Shown one piece after another: positions 41,419 through 49,619 of a stretch of DNA of 64,000 nucleotides. Both the position numbers and the translations under genes were made by a program. Position 1 is the stretch's first letter. Each line of letters starts with the position of its first letter. The DNA comes from CAVRIA01 sp963721115. GTDB lineage: Bacteria; Desulfobacterota; Binatia; HRBIN30; CADEER01. The notes under the pieces are model-generated. The model ran no database searches, had not been told where the DNA came from, and was given only the letters and a program-made list of their open reading frames with translations. Where the stretch lies: positions 124,001-188,000 of the forward strand of contig CAVRIA010000008.1 in the NCBI GenBank assembly GCA_963721115.1. Reading direction: 5' to 3'.

Positions 41419-42894
41419 TTACGGAAAGGGGATGCGCCTCTGCGGGTTGTGACCGGCGACCGCGGGGGCCGGCTCACGGGCGAGGAGCGAGGAGACCTCA
41501 TCGCGGTAGATGACGTGCCAGGCGGGATCCCGCCGCACCGCCGGGGAGAGACCCGGCGCGGTGAGGATGAGGTCGGTGGGATAGTCGGTCAGCAGGCGCT
41601 CGCTCTCGTTGCGAAAGAAGGCGAAGTTCTCCTCCACTACACGCGCGGGGTAGACGGTTACGAAGCGGCCGTCGAGCGAGACCTTGACGGCCGGCGACGC
41701 GTGCCACAGCACGTAACCTCCCCACTCGAGCGGTAGGGCGAGATTGCCGCCGATCCCCCTGGCGCGCAGGAACGCCACCGCCCCCACCGGGTAGTCGGCC
41801 GCAGCGTACACGATACGCGGTCCCTCCCGCAGCAGTTGCCGCGCCAGCCCGGCGACCTGCACCGCGGCGAGTCCGACCAGCCCGGCGCCGATAGCACCGA
41901 GCGCCGTGGCGGAGAGGGCGAACGAGCGCTGTCGCAGCCTCGACAGCAGAGTCTCCAGTCCCTCGGCGACCGGCGCAGCCGCGCACAGGGCGAGCAGCGG
42001 AGTGTGACGGCGGTGGACGAGGCCCAAGATCGCGACGATCGCCACCAGCGCCGCCCACCACGGGCGCCGGAGCAGGGTGCGGGCGAAGGGCGCCGCGACG
42101 ATGAGGGCGGCGAGCAGCAGCAGGAAGGGGAGGTGCGTCGGGTCGAGGAACGATACCGACTGCCACTCGGTGATGGGATGCGGCGTCGAGATCTCGCGCG
42201 CGACGTAGACGAACAACGAGAGTCCGTAGGGGTTCAGGGCGATGGCCCCGCCGGCGGCGAGCAGGGTCGCCCAGCGCCACGCGTCGCCCTTCCACGGTGG
42301 CAGGAGCGCCATCAGGCCGAGCACTCCGATGCCGATGGCGAAGCCCGCATGGGCGTTTCCCCACAGCGCGAAAACGGCAGTGACGCCGGCGATTTCGACC
42401 CAAGAAGCGGCGCCCTCGCCGTCGCGCCGGTCCAGCCACGCCAGCAGCGCGGCGAGACCCAGGTAGGTGAAGAGCTGTGGGCGGGCGGCGAAGCCCCGCC
42501 CCAGGACGGCCAGGGCCAGGACCATGACCGGACCGCGCACCCAGAACGAGCGGCTGCGCCTGGACACCGGCAGCCACACCAGCCAGGCGGTGAGCAAGCC
42601 GATTGCCGACTTGAAGAGCCACAGGCCGGCGCCGCCGCCGAGCTCGAAAACCTTGGCCAGGACGATCTCGGAAAGCCACTCGTGGTCGACCCAGGCGGCG
42701 CCGGCGGCGGTGTACGAGAGATCGTCGAAGCGGGGGAGATGGCCGGACAGGAGGATTCGCTTGCCCGTCAGCAAGTGGATCCACAGGTCGTTGTCGGCTT
42801 CGTTGTCGCCGAGGAAGTGGATCGCGCTGGTGATGATCAGCAGGATCCAGGCGGCGCGCGTCCAGGTGGGCGCCGCCGAGCTCGAAGCGGTCAT
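41419..42894 (-). CDS. Multi-pass membrane protein, glycosyltransferase (GT-C)-like
   Basis: 491 residues with 10-11 predicted TM helices. The first periplasmic loop contains DNDLWIHLLTGKRILLSGHL followed by DLSYTAAGAAWVDHEWLSE. That acidic pattern after TM1 resembles lipid-dependent GT-C sugar transferases or related 'tetratricopeptide/GtrA-less' membrane proteins. The C-terminal 130 residues form a soluble periplasmic domain with YPVGAVAFLRARGIGGNLAL and GGYVLWHASPAVKVSLDGR. I cannot name a substrate. It follows the sppA gene (same strand, 73 nt gap). Confidence 0.75.
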   Translation of the reverse strand: MTASSSAAPTWTRAAWILLIITSAIHFLGDNEADNDLWIHLLTGKRILLSGHLPRFDDLSYTAAGAAWVDHEWLSEIVLAKVFELGGGAGLWLFKSAIGLLTAWLVWLPVSRRSRSFWVRGPVMVLALAVLGRGFAARPQLFTYLGLAALLAWLDRRDGEGAASWVEIAGVTAVFALWGNAHAGFAIGIGVLGLMALLPPWKGDAWRWATLLAAGGAIALNPYGLSLFVYVAREISTPHPITEWQSVSFLDPTHLPFLLLLAALIVAAPFARTLLRRPWWAALVAIVAILGLVHRRHTPLLALCAAAPVAEGLETLLSRLRQRSFALSATALGAIGAGLVGLAAVQVAGLARQLLREGPRIVYAAADYPVGAVAFLRARGIGGNLALPLEWGGYVLWHASPAVKVSLDGRFVTVYPARVVEENFAFFRNESERLLTDYPTDLILTAPGLSPAVRRDPAWHVIYRDEVSSLLAREPAPAVAGHNPQRRIPFP

Positions 42895-42967
42895 CGCCGG
42901 CGCCTCTCGCCGCCGTGTCGCGCGACGCGGGCGGCGCGCTTCGCCGCGGGGTTCCCTTCCGGCCTTG

Positions 42968-43984
42968 TCACGGGTTCCAGAGATAGAGGAACTGCGGATG
43001 GCGCTGCAGCGGGTCCCAGTCGACGTTGATCAGGTTGACCCGGGTCGGTCCCGCCTCGGAGCGCGAGTAGACGCTCTCCGCGTACTCGTCGGGCCGCCGG
43101 TAGAGAATCACGCGCGCCTTTTCCACTCCGACCCGGCGCTTCGCCAGCTCGATCGTGTCGTCGAGGTAGCCGATGCGGTCGACGAGCCCCATTTCGAGAG
43201 CCTGTCCGGCGCTGACGACGCGCCCGTCGGCGATCAACGCCGCGGTCTCGTCCGTTACTTTCGGCCGCCGCTCGCGCACCAGGCCGAGGAAGCGCGCCTG
43301 CATCTCGCCGAGGAGACTCTGCAGAAGCCGCCGCTCGTCCTCGGTCATCGCGCGCAGCGGCGACCCGATGTCCTTCTTCGCTCCGGTCTTGATCGTCTGA
43401 TCGCGCACGCCGAGCTTGTCGAGAAGCCCCGCGACGCTCACCCCGGTGAAGATCACGCCGATGCTGCCGGTGATGGTGGTCGGATGGGCGACGATCTCGT
43501 CCGCCGCCAGCGAGGCGTAGTAGCCCCCGGAGGCGGCGACGTCCATGAACTGGGCGATGACCGGCACCCCGTGCTCGGCTTTGAAGCGCATCAGCCGGTG
43601 GTAGATGATGTCGCTGGCGGTGACCGTCCCGCCCGGACTGTTGACGCGCAGGAGGATCGCCTTGATCGCGTCGTCCTCGCCGGCGAGCTTCAGCTCCGCC
43701 TCGAGCCTGCCGATCGTGCTCTGGCGCGTCCCGATGCCCAGTGGACCCTGCTTCTCCTCGCTGGTGATCGGGCCGTCGATGTCGATGAGCAGGAGCTTGG
43801 CGTCCCCTTTTCCGGAGACGACGTGCTCCTCGAGCGGGTGAGGCCGCCGGGAGAAGGGGTTGAGGTCGCCGGACACGAGCACGCATCCGGAAGCGAGCAG
43901 CGAGACGAGCAGGAGCAGTCCCGCCGGCCACGCCGAGCCGCCGCGTGGTGCCATTCGAAACCCGTTGCGCGATCTTCCCGTCAT
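42968..43984 (-). CDS. sppA: Signal peptide peptidase SppA (36K type), lipoprotein-like
   Basis: 338 residues. ATG 43984 is preferred because GGGAGAAG lies upstream; the downstream ATG 43954 (MAPRGGSAWPAGLL) is also possible. The hydrophobic N terminus ends LLASGCVLV, a good lipobox, so the enzyme may be membrane-anchored as a lipoprotein. The S49 Ser/Lys dyad is visible: nucleophile Ser in DVAASGGYYASLAAD and Lys in TGAKKDIGSP; LLRVNSPGG is the oxyanion strand. SppA degrades leftover signal peptides in the membrane. It is divergent from the DUF1329 gene with a 71-bp gap. Confidence 0.9.
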   Translation of the reverse strand: MTGRSRNGFRMAPRGGSAWPAGLLLLVSLLASGCVLVSGDLNPFSRRPHPLEEHVVSGKGDAKLLLIDIDGPITSEEKQGPLGIGTRQSTIGRLEAELKLAGEDDAIKAILLRVNSPGGTVTASDIIYHRLMRFKAEHGVPVIAQFMDVAASGGYYASLAADEIVAHPTTITGSIGVIFTGVSVAGLLDKLGVRDQTIKTGAKKDIGSPLRAMTEDERRLLQSLLGEMQARFLGLVRERRPKVTDETAALIADGRVVSAGQALEMGLVDRIGYLDDTIELAKRRVGVEKARVILYRRPDEYAESVYSRSEAGPTRVNLINVDWDPLQRHPQFLYLWNP

Positions 43985-44055
43985 CGAGAGCTTCTCCCTG
44001 CCGCGCACCGGACGGCAGCGGGCCGCCTTGGCACGGGCGGCCGCAGCCTATAGTC

Positions 44056-45471
44056 ATGAAGATTACGAGGCAAGGAAGATTCGAGTACCGTGGCGACTGG
44101 CGATCGGGAGGCCTGAGGTTGGTTTACGACGAGTCGAAGAGGGGTCCGCGAGCGGGCCTGGCGTTTCCGCCGGGGAAGGGGGGGAGACGGATTGTCCTGC
44201 TCGCCTTGACCGCCTGTGCGCTGCTGCTCGCTCCCCGGCGCTCGCGCGCTGCCGACGAGCGCATCGAGATCACGAAGGCGAACGTCGCGCAGTACCGGAA
44301 GCTCCTTCCCACCTCGGTATACGACCGCGTCCAGCTCGGGCAGTATCGCCTCACCTTGGTGCCCGTCGATGCGGAGCGCTTTCGCGCCAACTACAGCGAT
44401 CGGTTCTGGAAGGCGAGCGCCGCCAACGCCGGCAAGTACGGCATCGACGCGGAGACCGGCGGGCTGACCGACGTCTCGACCGGAAAGATCCCGCAGAAGG
44501 TGTTCGGCCTGCCCTTTCCCCACATCGATCCCGCCGACCCGCAGGCGGGCGCCAAGATCGTGCACGACTACCGCCTGCGGCGGATGCAGCTCGACGGCAA
44601 CGTGCACGAGTTCGATCTCAGCGACGTGCGGCTGAGCGGCGAGGTGCTGCGCACGGTGAAGGTCGTGCTCTCGCACAAGTACTATGTCGGCGTCACGCCC
44701 CCGGCCCCCGATGCGCTGCCCGACGACACCGAGTCGCGCCAGCTCGCGGCGGCGCTCGCCCCGAAGGATCTCGAGGGAGTCGGCGTGCTGACGTGGCGGA
44801 TCAACGACTGGACCACCTGGGACAAGATGTGGGCGTACCTGCCGACCATCCGCCGGGTGCGCCGCGTGCGCAGCTCGACGCGCGGCGATCTGGTTCCCGG
44901 CTTCGAGGTGCAGGGAGACGATGCCGACTGCTACGACAACAAGACGACCTACTTCTCGTGGAAGCTGGTCGGCAGCGAGGAGGTCATCGGTCCGGTCGGC
45001 AGCGACACGCCATACGCCTACACACTGAAGGAGGACGGCGCCCACCGCTGGACGACGCCGCTGCCGTACAACCCGGCCGTGTTCGAGATGCCCGGCGCGA
45101 CGGGAGCGGGATGGTGGACACTGAAGAACGTCTTCATCCGCCGTCCGGTGTGGATCGTCGAGGGCACCCCCAAGGATCCGTACTACGAGTCCGGCAAGAT
45201 CGTTCTCTACGTCGATCGCGATCTCTACCACGGCTACTACAAGATCAGCTTCACCAAGGCGGGCGAGCTCTACCGAACCAATCTGTGCGGCCAGGTGTGG
45301 GCGAAGACGCCGGACGGCAGCTTCGCCGCGCCGTCGGCGCTGCTCATGCTCGGCGTCAACGAGAAGGAGAACCGCGGCACGCCGGCCGGCCGCTACACCA
45401 AGGAGACGTACGATCTGGCCTTTCCCGACGAGTGGTTCACTCCGACGCATCTCGACGAGCTCAGCAAGTGA
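44056..45471 (+). CDS. DUF1329 secreted protein (LolA-fold outer-membrane type)
   Basis: 471 residues. The frame's first ATG is at 44056. The hydrophobic signal segment (RIVLLALTACALLLAP) begins only about 45 residues later, so the real start may be internal. Mature part: DERIEITKANVAQYRKLLPT, then PFPHIDPADPQAGAKIVHDY, the DUF1329 hallmark MWAYLPTIRRVRRVRSSTRG, and a Trp/Tyr-rich end (ESGKIVLYVDRDLYHGYYKI). DUF1329 proteins are periplasmic/outer-membrane beta proteins often encoded near RND-type lipid or steroid exporters. No exporter is visible here. Function is unknown. Confidence 0.88.
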   Translation: MKITRQGRFEYRGDWRSGGLRLVYDESKRGPRAGLAFPPGKGGRRIVLLALTACALLLAPRRSRAADERIEITKANVAQYRKLLPTSVYDRVQLGQYRLTLVPVDAERFRANYSDRFWKASAANAGKYGIDAETGGLTDVSTGKIPQKVFGLPFPHIDPADPQAGAKIVHDYRLRRMQLDGNVHEFDLSDVRLSGEVLRTVKVVLSHKYYVGVTPPAPDALPDDTESRQLAAALAPKDLEGVGVLTWRINDWTTWDKMWAYLPTIRRVRRVRSSTRGDLVPGFEVQGDDADCYDNKTTYFSWKLVGSEEVIGPVGSDTPYAYTLKEDGAHRWTTPLPYNPAVFEMPGATGAGWWTLKNVFIRRPVWIVEGTPKDPYYESGKIVLYVDRDLYHGYYKISFTKAGELYRTNLCGQVWAKTPDGSFAAPSALLMLGVNEKENRGTPAGRYTKETYDLAFPDEWFTPTHLDELSK

Positions 45472-45622
45472 CCGCGGCAGCGGCTTTGCGCGGAAAGTCG
45501 GGCTCGAATGCGCGAGGTGTCCACCAGAAAGACTTTTTGTGCAAAACCGGCGGCGGAGGCGACCGGCGCGGTCGCGCTCTGCGCAGGGCGTCGTGGTAGT
45601 CTCGAATCGACGGCAGGGGCGC

Positions 45623-46105
45623 ATGAAGAACATCGCGGTGGCGATCGATTTCTCGGCGGTGACGGGTGCGGTGGTGGAGCAGGCCGCTCTCCTGGCGCGC
45701 GCCTTTCGCGCCCATCTGTGGCTGATTCACGTGGCCGCGCCGGAGCCGGAGTTCGTCGGCTACGAGCCGGGGCCGCAGACGGTGCGCGATCAACGGGCGC
45801 TCGAGCTGCGCGTCGAGCACCGCTCACTACAGGCGCTGACCGAGCGCCTGCGCGCCGAGAAGATCGAGGCGACGGCCCTGCTCATCCCCGGGCCGACGGT
45901 GGAGACGATTCTGCACGAAGCCGAGAAGACGAAGGCGGATGTCATCGTCCTCGGCTCGCACGGGCACGGCTTCCTCCGCCGCGCCCTGCTCGGTAGTGTG
46001 AGCGAGGGAGTCCTTCACGATGCCCGCCGGCCGGTGCTGATCGTTCCGTCCTCGCGGGAAGAAGCCGGTTCGGCCCGGCGAGACGATCGAACGCAGGAGG
46101 TGTGA
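45623..46105 (+). CDS. Universal stress protein (UspA family)
   Basis: 160 residues, single Usp domain. It starts MKNIAVAIDFSAVTGAVVEQ, with the ATP-binding Asp in AIDFS and the loop GSHGHGFLRRALLGSVSEGV (G-2x-G-9x-G-S pattern) followed by RRPVLIVPS. It is therefore of the ATP-binding type. The TGA stop at 46103-46105 overlaps the ATG of the zinc-ribbon gene (TGATG), so the two are translationally coupled. Confidence 0.93.
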   Translation: MKNIAVAIDFSAVTGAVVEQAALLARAFRAHLWLIHVAAPEPEFVGYEPGPQTVRDQRALELRVEHRSLQALTERLRAEKIEATALLIPGPTVETILHEAEKTKADVIVLGSHGHGFLRRALLGSVSEGVLHDARRPVLIVPSSREEAGSARRDDRTQEV

Positions 46106-46431
46106 TGTATTGTCCCCAGTGCGGCGCGGAGTACCGGGAGGGGTTCACGCGTTGCTCCGATTGCGACGTGGAGCTGGTCCCGCAGGGGCCGCCGGAGGGC
46201 GACCTGGAGCCGGTGGAGCTGGTTACCATCCTCGAGACGGCCACCCCCTCGGTCTTGATGGTCGCGAAGTCGGTTCTCGAGGGTGCCGGGATCCCGTTCT
46301 TTCCGGTCGGCGAAGGAGTTCAGGATCTCTTTGCGGTCGGGCCGGTCCATCTGCAGGTCGAGCGCGAGCGTGCCGACGAAGCGCGGGCCCTCCTCGCCGA
46401 GATCACGGAAGAGCCGCCGGAAGAGGAGTGA
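46105..46431 (+). CDS. Zinc-ribbon / DUF2007-like protein
   Basis: 108 residues. AGGAGG lies 4-5 nt before ATG 46105; GTG 46102 is a weaker alternative. An N-terminal zinc ribbon with two CxxC pairs (MYCPQCGAEYREGFTRCSDC) leads to a small alpha/beta domain that fits DUF2007 (VTILETATPSVLMVAKSVLE followed by GAGIPFF and VHLQVERERADEARALL). DUF2007 domains are putative signal-transducing or regulatory modules. Coupled to the upstream usp gene. Confidence 0.8.
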   Translation: MYCPQCGAEYREGFTRCSDCDVELVPQGPPEGDLEPVELVTILETATPSVLMVAKSVLEGAGIPFFPVGEGVQDLFAVGPVHLQVERERADEARALLAEITEEPPEEE

Positions 46432-46457
46432 GCGGAAGATCCTCGAGCGAAGTACGC

Positions 46458-46739
46458 CTATGGCTGGGGGCTGGCGGCGGGTCCCTGACTCGCGAGGATG
46501 AAATCTGCCAGGGCATCGACCGAGGCGAAGGCCTTCTGGCCCACCTCTTCGTCGACGATGCTGAGGTGAAAGTTCTCCTCGATGAGGACGACCAGCTCGA
46601 GCGCGTCGATCGAGTCCAGACCCAACCCCTCGACGAAGATGGGCTCGTCGTCCTTGATGTCCTGCGGCTGGATCTCCTCCAGCTTCAGCCCGTCGATGAG
46701 AAGGTGCTTCAGGCGCTGCTTGAGCTCGTCTCGATTCAA
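46458..46739 (-). CDS. Acyl carrier protein
   Basis: 93 residues. The phosphopantetheine attachment Ser is in GLGLDSIDALELVVLIEENF; helices before and after are typical (DELKQRLKHLLIDGLKLEEI). No ATG is available in frame; the TTG at 46739 has AAGGGG about 6 nt upstream and is the likely start. The protein has a short extra C-terminal tail (SQGPAASPQP). No ketosynthase or acyltransferase genes are near. It lies downstream of the M1-like/beta-barrel gene on the same strand with a 95-bp gap, so it is an orphan ACP of unknown pathway. Confidence 0.9.
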   Translation of the reverse strand: MNRDELKQRLKHLLIDGLKLEEIQPQDIKDDEPIFVEGLGLDSIDALELVVLIEENFHLSIVDEEVGQKAFASVDALADFILASQGPAASPQP

Positions 46740-46834
46740 TTCATTCCCCTTCTCTGCCTTCTTATACGGAGCTTTCCGGGTGGGGCAAGGGGAAGGGACC
46801 GCGCGGGTCGATTGCCGCGCCGCAGGGGCAGGGC

Positions 46835-49489
46835 TCAGAAGGACTGGCGCGTGCCGAAGAGGAACTGGACGTTGCCGGCCTGGTCGGGCTGGTCGAGGCG
46901 GGTGGCGACCTCCACGTACGCGATCGAGGGGAAGAACCCCATGAAGTCGTAGACGGCAGCCAGGCCGACGCCGACGCCGAGGGCCCACCGGCCGACGTCG
47001 TAGACCCGGCCGGCCGAGTCGTCGACCCGCCCGCTGTCGGCGAAAAGACGGAGCTGGTGGCGGCGCAGGACCAGCAAGTCGAGGAAGTTGAAGTCGAGCT
47101 CGGGAAAGATGTCCTGGCGAAGCTCGGTGCGCACGAGGAAGATGTTGCGCCCCAGCTGCTCCTCGGCGCCGATGCCGCGGATCGAACGCGATCCGCCGAG
47201 GCTGAACAGCCCCTGGTTGGGCACCAGGCTGGAGCCGATCGGCTGGCTGAACCCGTTCAGCACCTGCACCGCCCCGATGCTCCGGTAGCTCCACAGGGGC
47301 TGCGTCGCGACTGCGCTGAAGCCCCAGTCGGCGTAATCGAAGTCGCTCCCCAGGGAACGGTCGTACCAGTCGGCGAAGAGGCGCAGCTGCCGCTCCGCTG
47401 TGGGGTTCTCGAAGGAGAGCTGGTTGGTGTACTCGTAGCGGAGGCCGAGCCACGCCAGTCGGCCGGACGTGTGGCGCCCGGGGCGGCTCTTGTCGTCGAA
47501 CCCGGAATCGAGTCCCTCGAACCCGTAGAATCCGTAGACGTTGTGGCGATAGCTGGTCGGGTCGATCGGCTCTCCCCAGTGCAATCTCCCGCCGGCGGTG
47601 AACCCGAGGCCGCGGTTGGTGAAGAAGCCCGCCGCGGCGAGGTCCTTGCGGTAGTCGTAACGGGCTCGCCCGACCAGCAGGCCCGAGATGCCGAACTCGG
47701 TGGAGCTGACCTCGACCTCGGCCGTGTCGAGGACGACCTGCGGCGTCGGCGGCCGCGCATCGTCGTCGCGCCGATCCTCGATCAGCAGGCGCTCCGGGTC
47801 GATGACGGCCTGGCACATGCGCCCCGGCGTTTCGACCGAAACCTGCCCACTGTCGCCCCGGCCGTCCCAGCGCACGTCGACCTGGTGTCCGCCGATGCCG
47901 CGCAGGCGCACGGTCACCGGCTCGACGATCGGCCGCGACGCGTCCCGCCGCACCGTCACCGTGTGCCGGAACGCGCCGTCACTCGGCTGGTTGAGCTCGA
48001 CCTCGCCGAATCGATAGTCGATCGACGGGTACGGTTGCGCCCACTGGTCGAAGACCCAGGCGACGTCCCGCCGTTCGGAGGCGCAGCGCCGAAACGGCAT
48101 CTCGGTGCGGATGCACTGCGCCATCAGGGCGTCGAACGCGCCGTCGCCGATGACCTGGCGCAGCTTGCCGAGGATGACGCGCCCGGGAGGCAAGTCGGTG
48201 TTGAACGTGCTCACCCGCGCGTGCAGCGGATCGTCGCTGCGCGCGCGCTGGAAGAAGGCGTCGACGAAGGGAATCTTCGGCGCGCTCTCGAAGCGGTCGA
48301 CGATGGCGAAGACGTCGAACAGGCCGATCCAGTCCCGCACGCTGCGCGTCCCCGGCCGGGCGCGCTCGAAGAAGCGATCGGCGAGGTCGCGCGATAGCCC
48401 CTCGCTCACCCACCAGTAGTCGCCCGACGGCTCGCGCGGCGCCAGGATCGGCCGCAACAGCTCCGCGTAGATCGCCTGCGCGAGCTGGAGGTCGTGAAAC
48501 GGACGCAGGAGCGAGCTCACTTCCAACAGGCGATCGGAGACGACGACGGCACCCTCGCCCGGCGCCGTGAGGTTCAGGCGCAGGGGAGCCTGGACGATAT
48601 CGACTTCCGCGGGTGGCGCGGGCGTCTCCGCCGGCCGTTCGAGCAGGGCCTCCCGCGCGGTCTCGAGCAGGAGACGGCGGAGATCCGGATCGACGTTGAT
48701 GCGCACGCTCCAGGGGCGCGGGCGCTCGTAGTACACCACCCGCGTACCGCCCGCGTCGATCTCCGAGCGCAGGAAGCGCGGCGCCGCGATCAGGGAGAGG
48801 TAGTGAACGGAAGCGACGGCGGCATCGGCCGGCTCGGGGCCGGCCGGCATCCAGCGTCCGTTGAGCACGACCTCCAGCGGCGTGTCGGACGACAGCTCGA
48901 CGTCGAAGTCGGCGAGCGGCGGCGGTGTCTGCACCTGCCACTCTCCGTCGTCGCCCAGGGCGGCCAGGTACGGGTGCCAGCCGCCGACGAGGGTGATCTG
49001 CCCGTCGAAGCGGCCGAAGCTGCCGAAGCGCTCGGGCACGACCGTGCGGAAGCGCAGCGTGAGCCGGCGGCTGGCGCCGGGAGCCAGGGGAGCGATCGGG
49101 ATGCGGGCGAGCGTCCCGTCGGGAACGCCGGCGGCGCTCGTCGGCAGTACCTGGGCGGGTGTGCCGGCGTCCTCCGCGTCGAGGATCTGCATCGATCCGG
49201 GGTCGAAGTCGAGCTTCGGATAGACGAACTGCCGGTTCGTGTCGTCGACGGCGTCATCCGGCTGCGCGAAGCGGTTCGGAAACAGGAAGATTACCGCCTC
49301 GTCGAGTGGGCGCGAGCTGTCGTTGGTGAAGGTCACCTCGACCGTTCCATCGACCTGCGGAGCGCGGTCGTGCAGCGAGGCGCGCACCCGGTAGCGAGGA
49401 TGGAACGCGGCGTGAGCGGCTCGTGCCGGGGTGCCGGCCGCGACGAGAAGCAGAGCGGCGCAGGCGTGGCGAAGGCGAATACGCGGCAT
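46835..49489 (-). CDS. Outer-membrane beta-barrel protein with N-terminal inactive M1-peptidase-like domain
   Basis: 884 residues from ATG 49489, beginning with a signal peptide (RHACAALLLVAAGTPARAAH). Residues about 30-230 are a beta-rich region like the N-terminal domain of M1 aminopeptidases. Residues about 270-480 are helical and contain FHDLQLAQAIYAELL and YWWVSEGLSRDLADRFFE, which line up with the M1 zinc site (HELAH ... WLNEG). The two His and the Glu of HExxH are replaced (LQLAQ), so it should not bind zinc as a peptidase. From residue about 590 to the end there is an outer-membrane barrel of the BamA/surface-antigen type (SLGGSRSIRGIGAEEQLG, FLVRTELRQDIFPELDFNFL), ending in a terminal Phe as barrel proteins do. 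Confidence 0.82.
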   Translation of the reverse strand: MPRIRLRHACAALLLVAAGTPARAAHAAFHPRYRVRASLHDRAPQVDGTVEVTFTNDSSRPLDEAVIFLFPNRFAQPDDAVDDTNRQFVYPKLDFDPGSMQILDAEDAGTPAQVLPTSAAGVPDGTLARIPIAPLAPGASRRLTLRFRTVVPERFGSFGRFDGQITLVGGWHPYLAALGDDGEWQVQTPPPLADFDVELSSDTPLEVVLNGRWMPAGPEPADAAVASVHYLSLIAAPRFLRSEIDAGGTRVVYYERPRPWSVRINVDPDLRRLLLETAREALLERPAETPAPPAEVDIVQAPLRLNLTAPGEGAVVVSDRLLEVSSLLRPFHDLQLAQAIYAELLRPILAPREPSGDYWWVSEGLSRDLADRFFERARPGTRSVRDWIGLFDVFAIVDRFESAPKIPFVDAFFQRARSDDPLHARVSTFNTDLPPGRVILGKLRQVIGDGAFDALMAQCIRTEMPFRRCASERRDVAWVFDQWAQPYPSIDYRFGEVELNQPSDGAFRHTVTVRRDASRPIVEPVTVRLRGIGGHQVDVRWDGRGDSGQVSVETPGRMCQAVIDPERLLIEDRRDDDARPPTPQVVLDTAEVEVSSTEFGISGLLVGRARYDYRKDLAAAGFFTNRGLGFTAGGRLHWGEPIDPTSYRHNVYGFYGFEGLDSGFDDKSRPGRHTSGRLAWLGLRYEYTNQLSFENPTAERQLRLFADWYDRSLGSDFDYADWGFSAVATQPLWSYRSIGAVQVLNGFSQPIGSSLVPNQGLFSLGGSRSIRGIGAEEQLGRNIFLVRTELRQDIFPELDFNFLDLLVLRRHQLRLFADSGRVDDSAGRVYDVGRWALGVGVGLAAVYDFMGFFPSIAYVEVATRLDQPDQAGNVQFLFGTRQSF

Positions 49490-49619
49490 CTTCCTCTCGT
49501 CGTTCGGAGCGAGCGTGTCTGGTGCGGCGGCCAACTCCTAAACGGCGCGGCATTCTCGGTCAATGCGCGCCGCGGCTGGACGCGGCGCGCCGGATCGCCT
49601 ACAGCGCGTCGAAGGCTCG

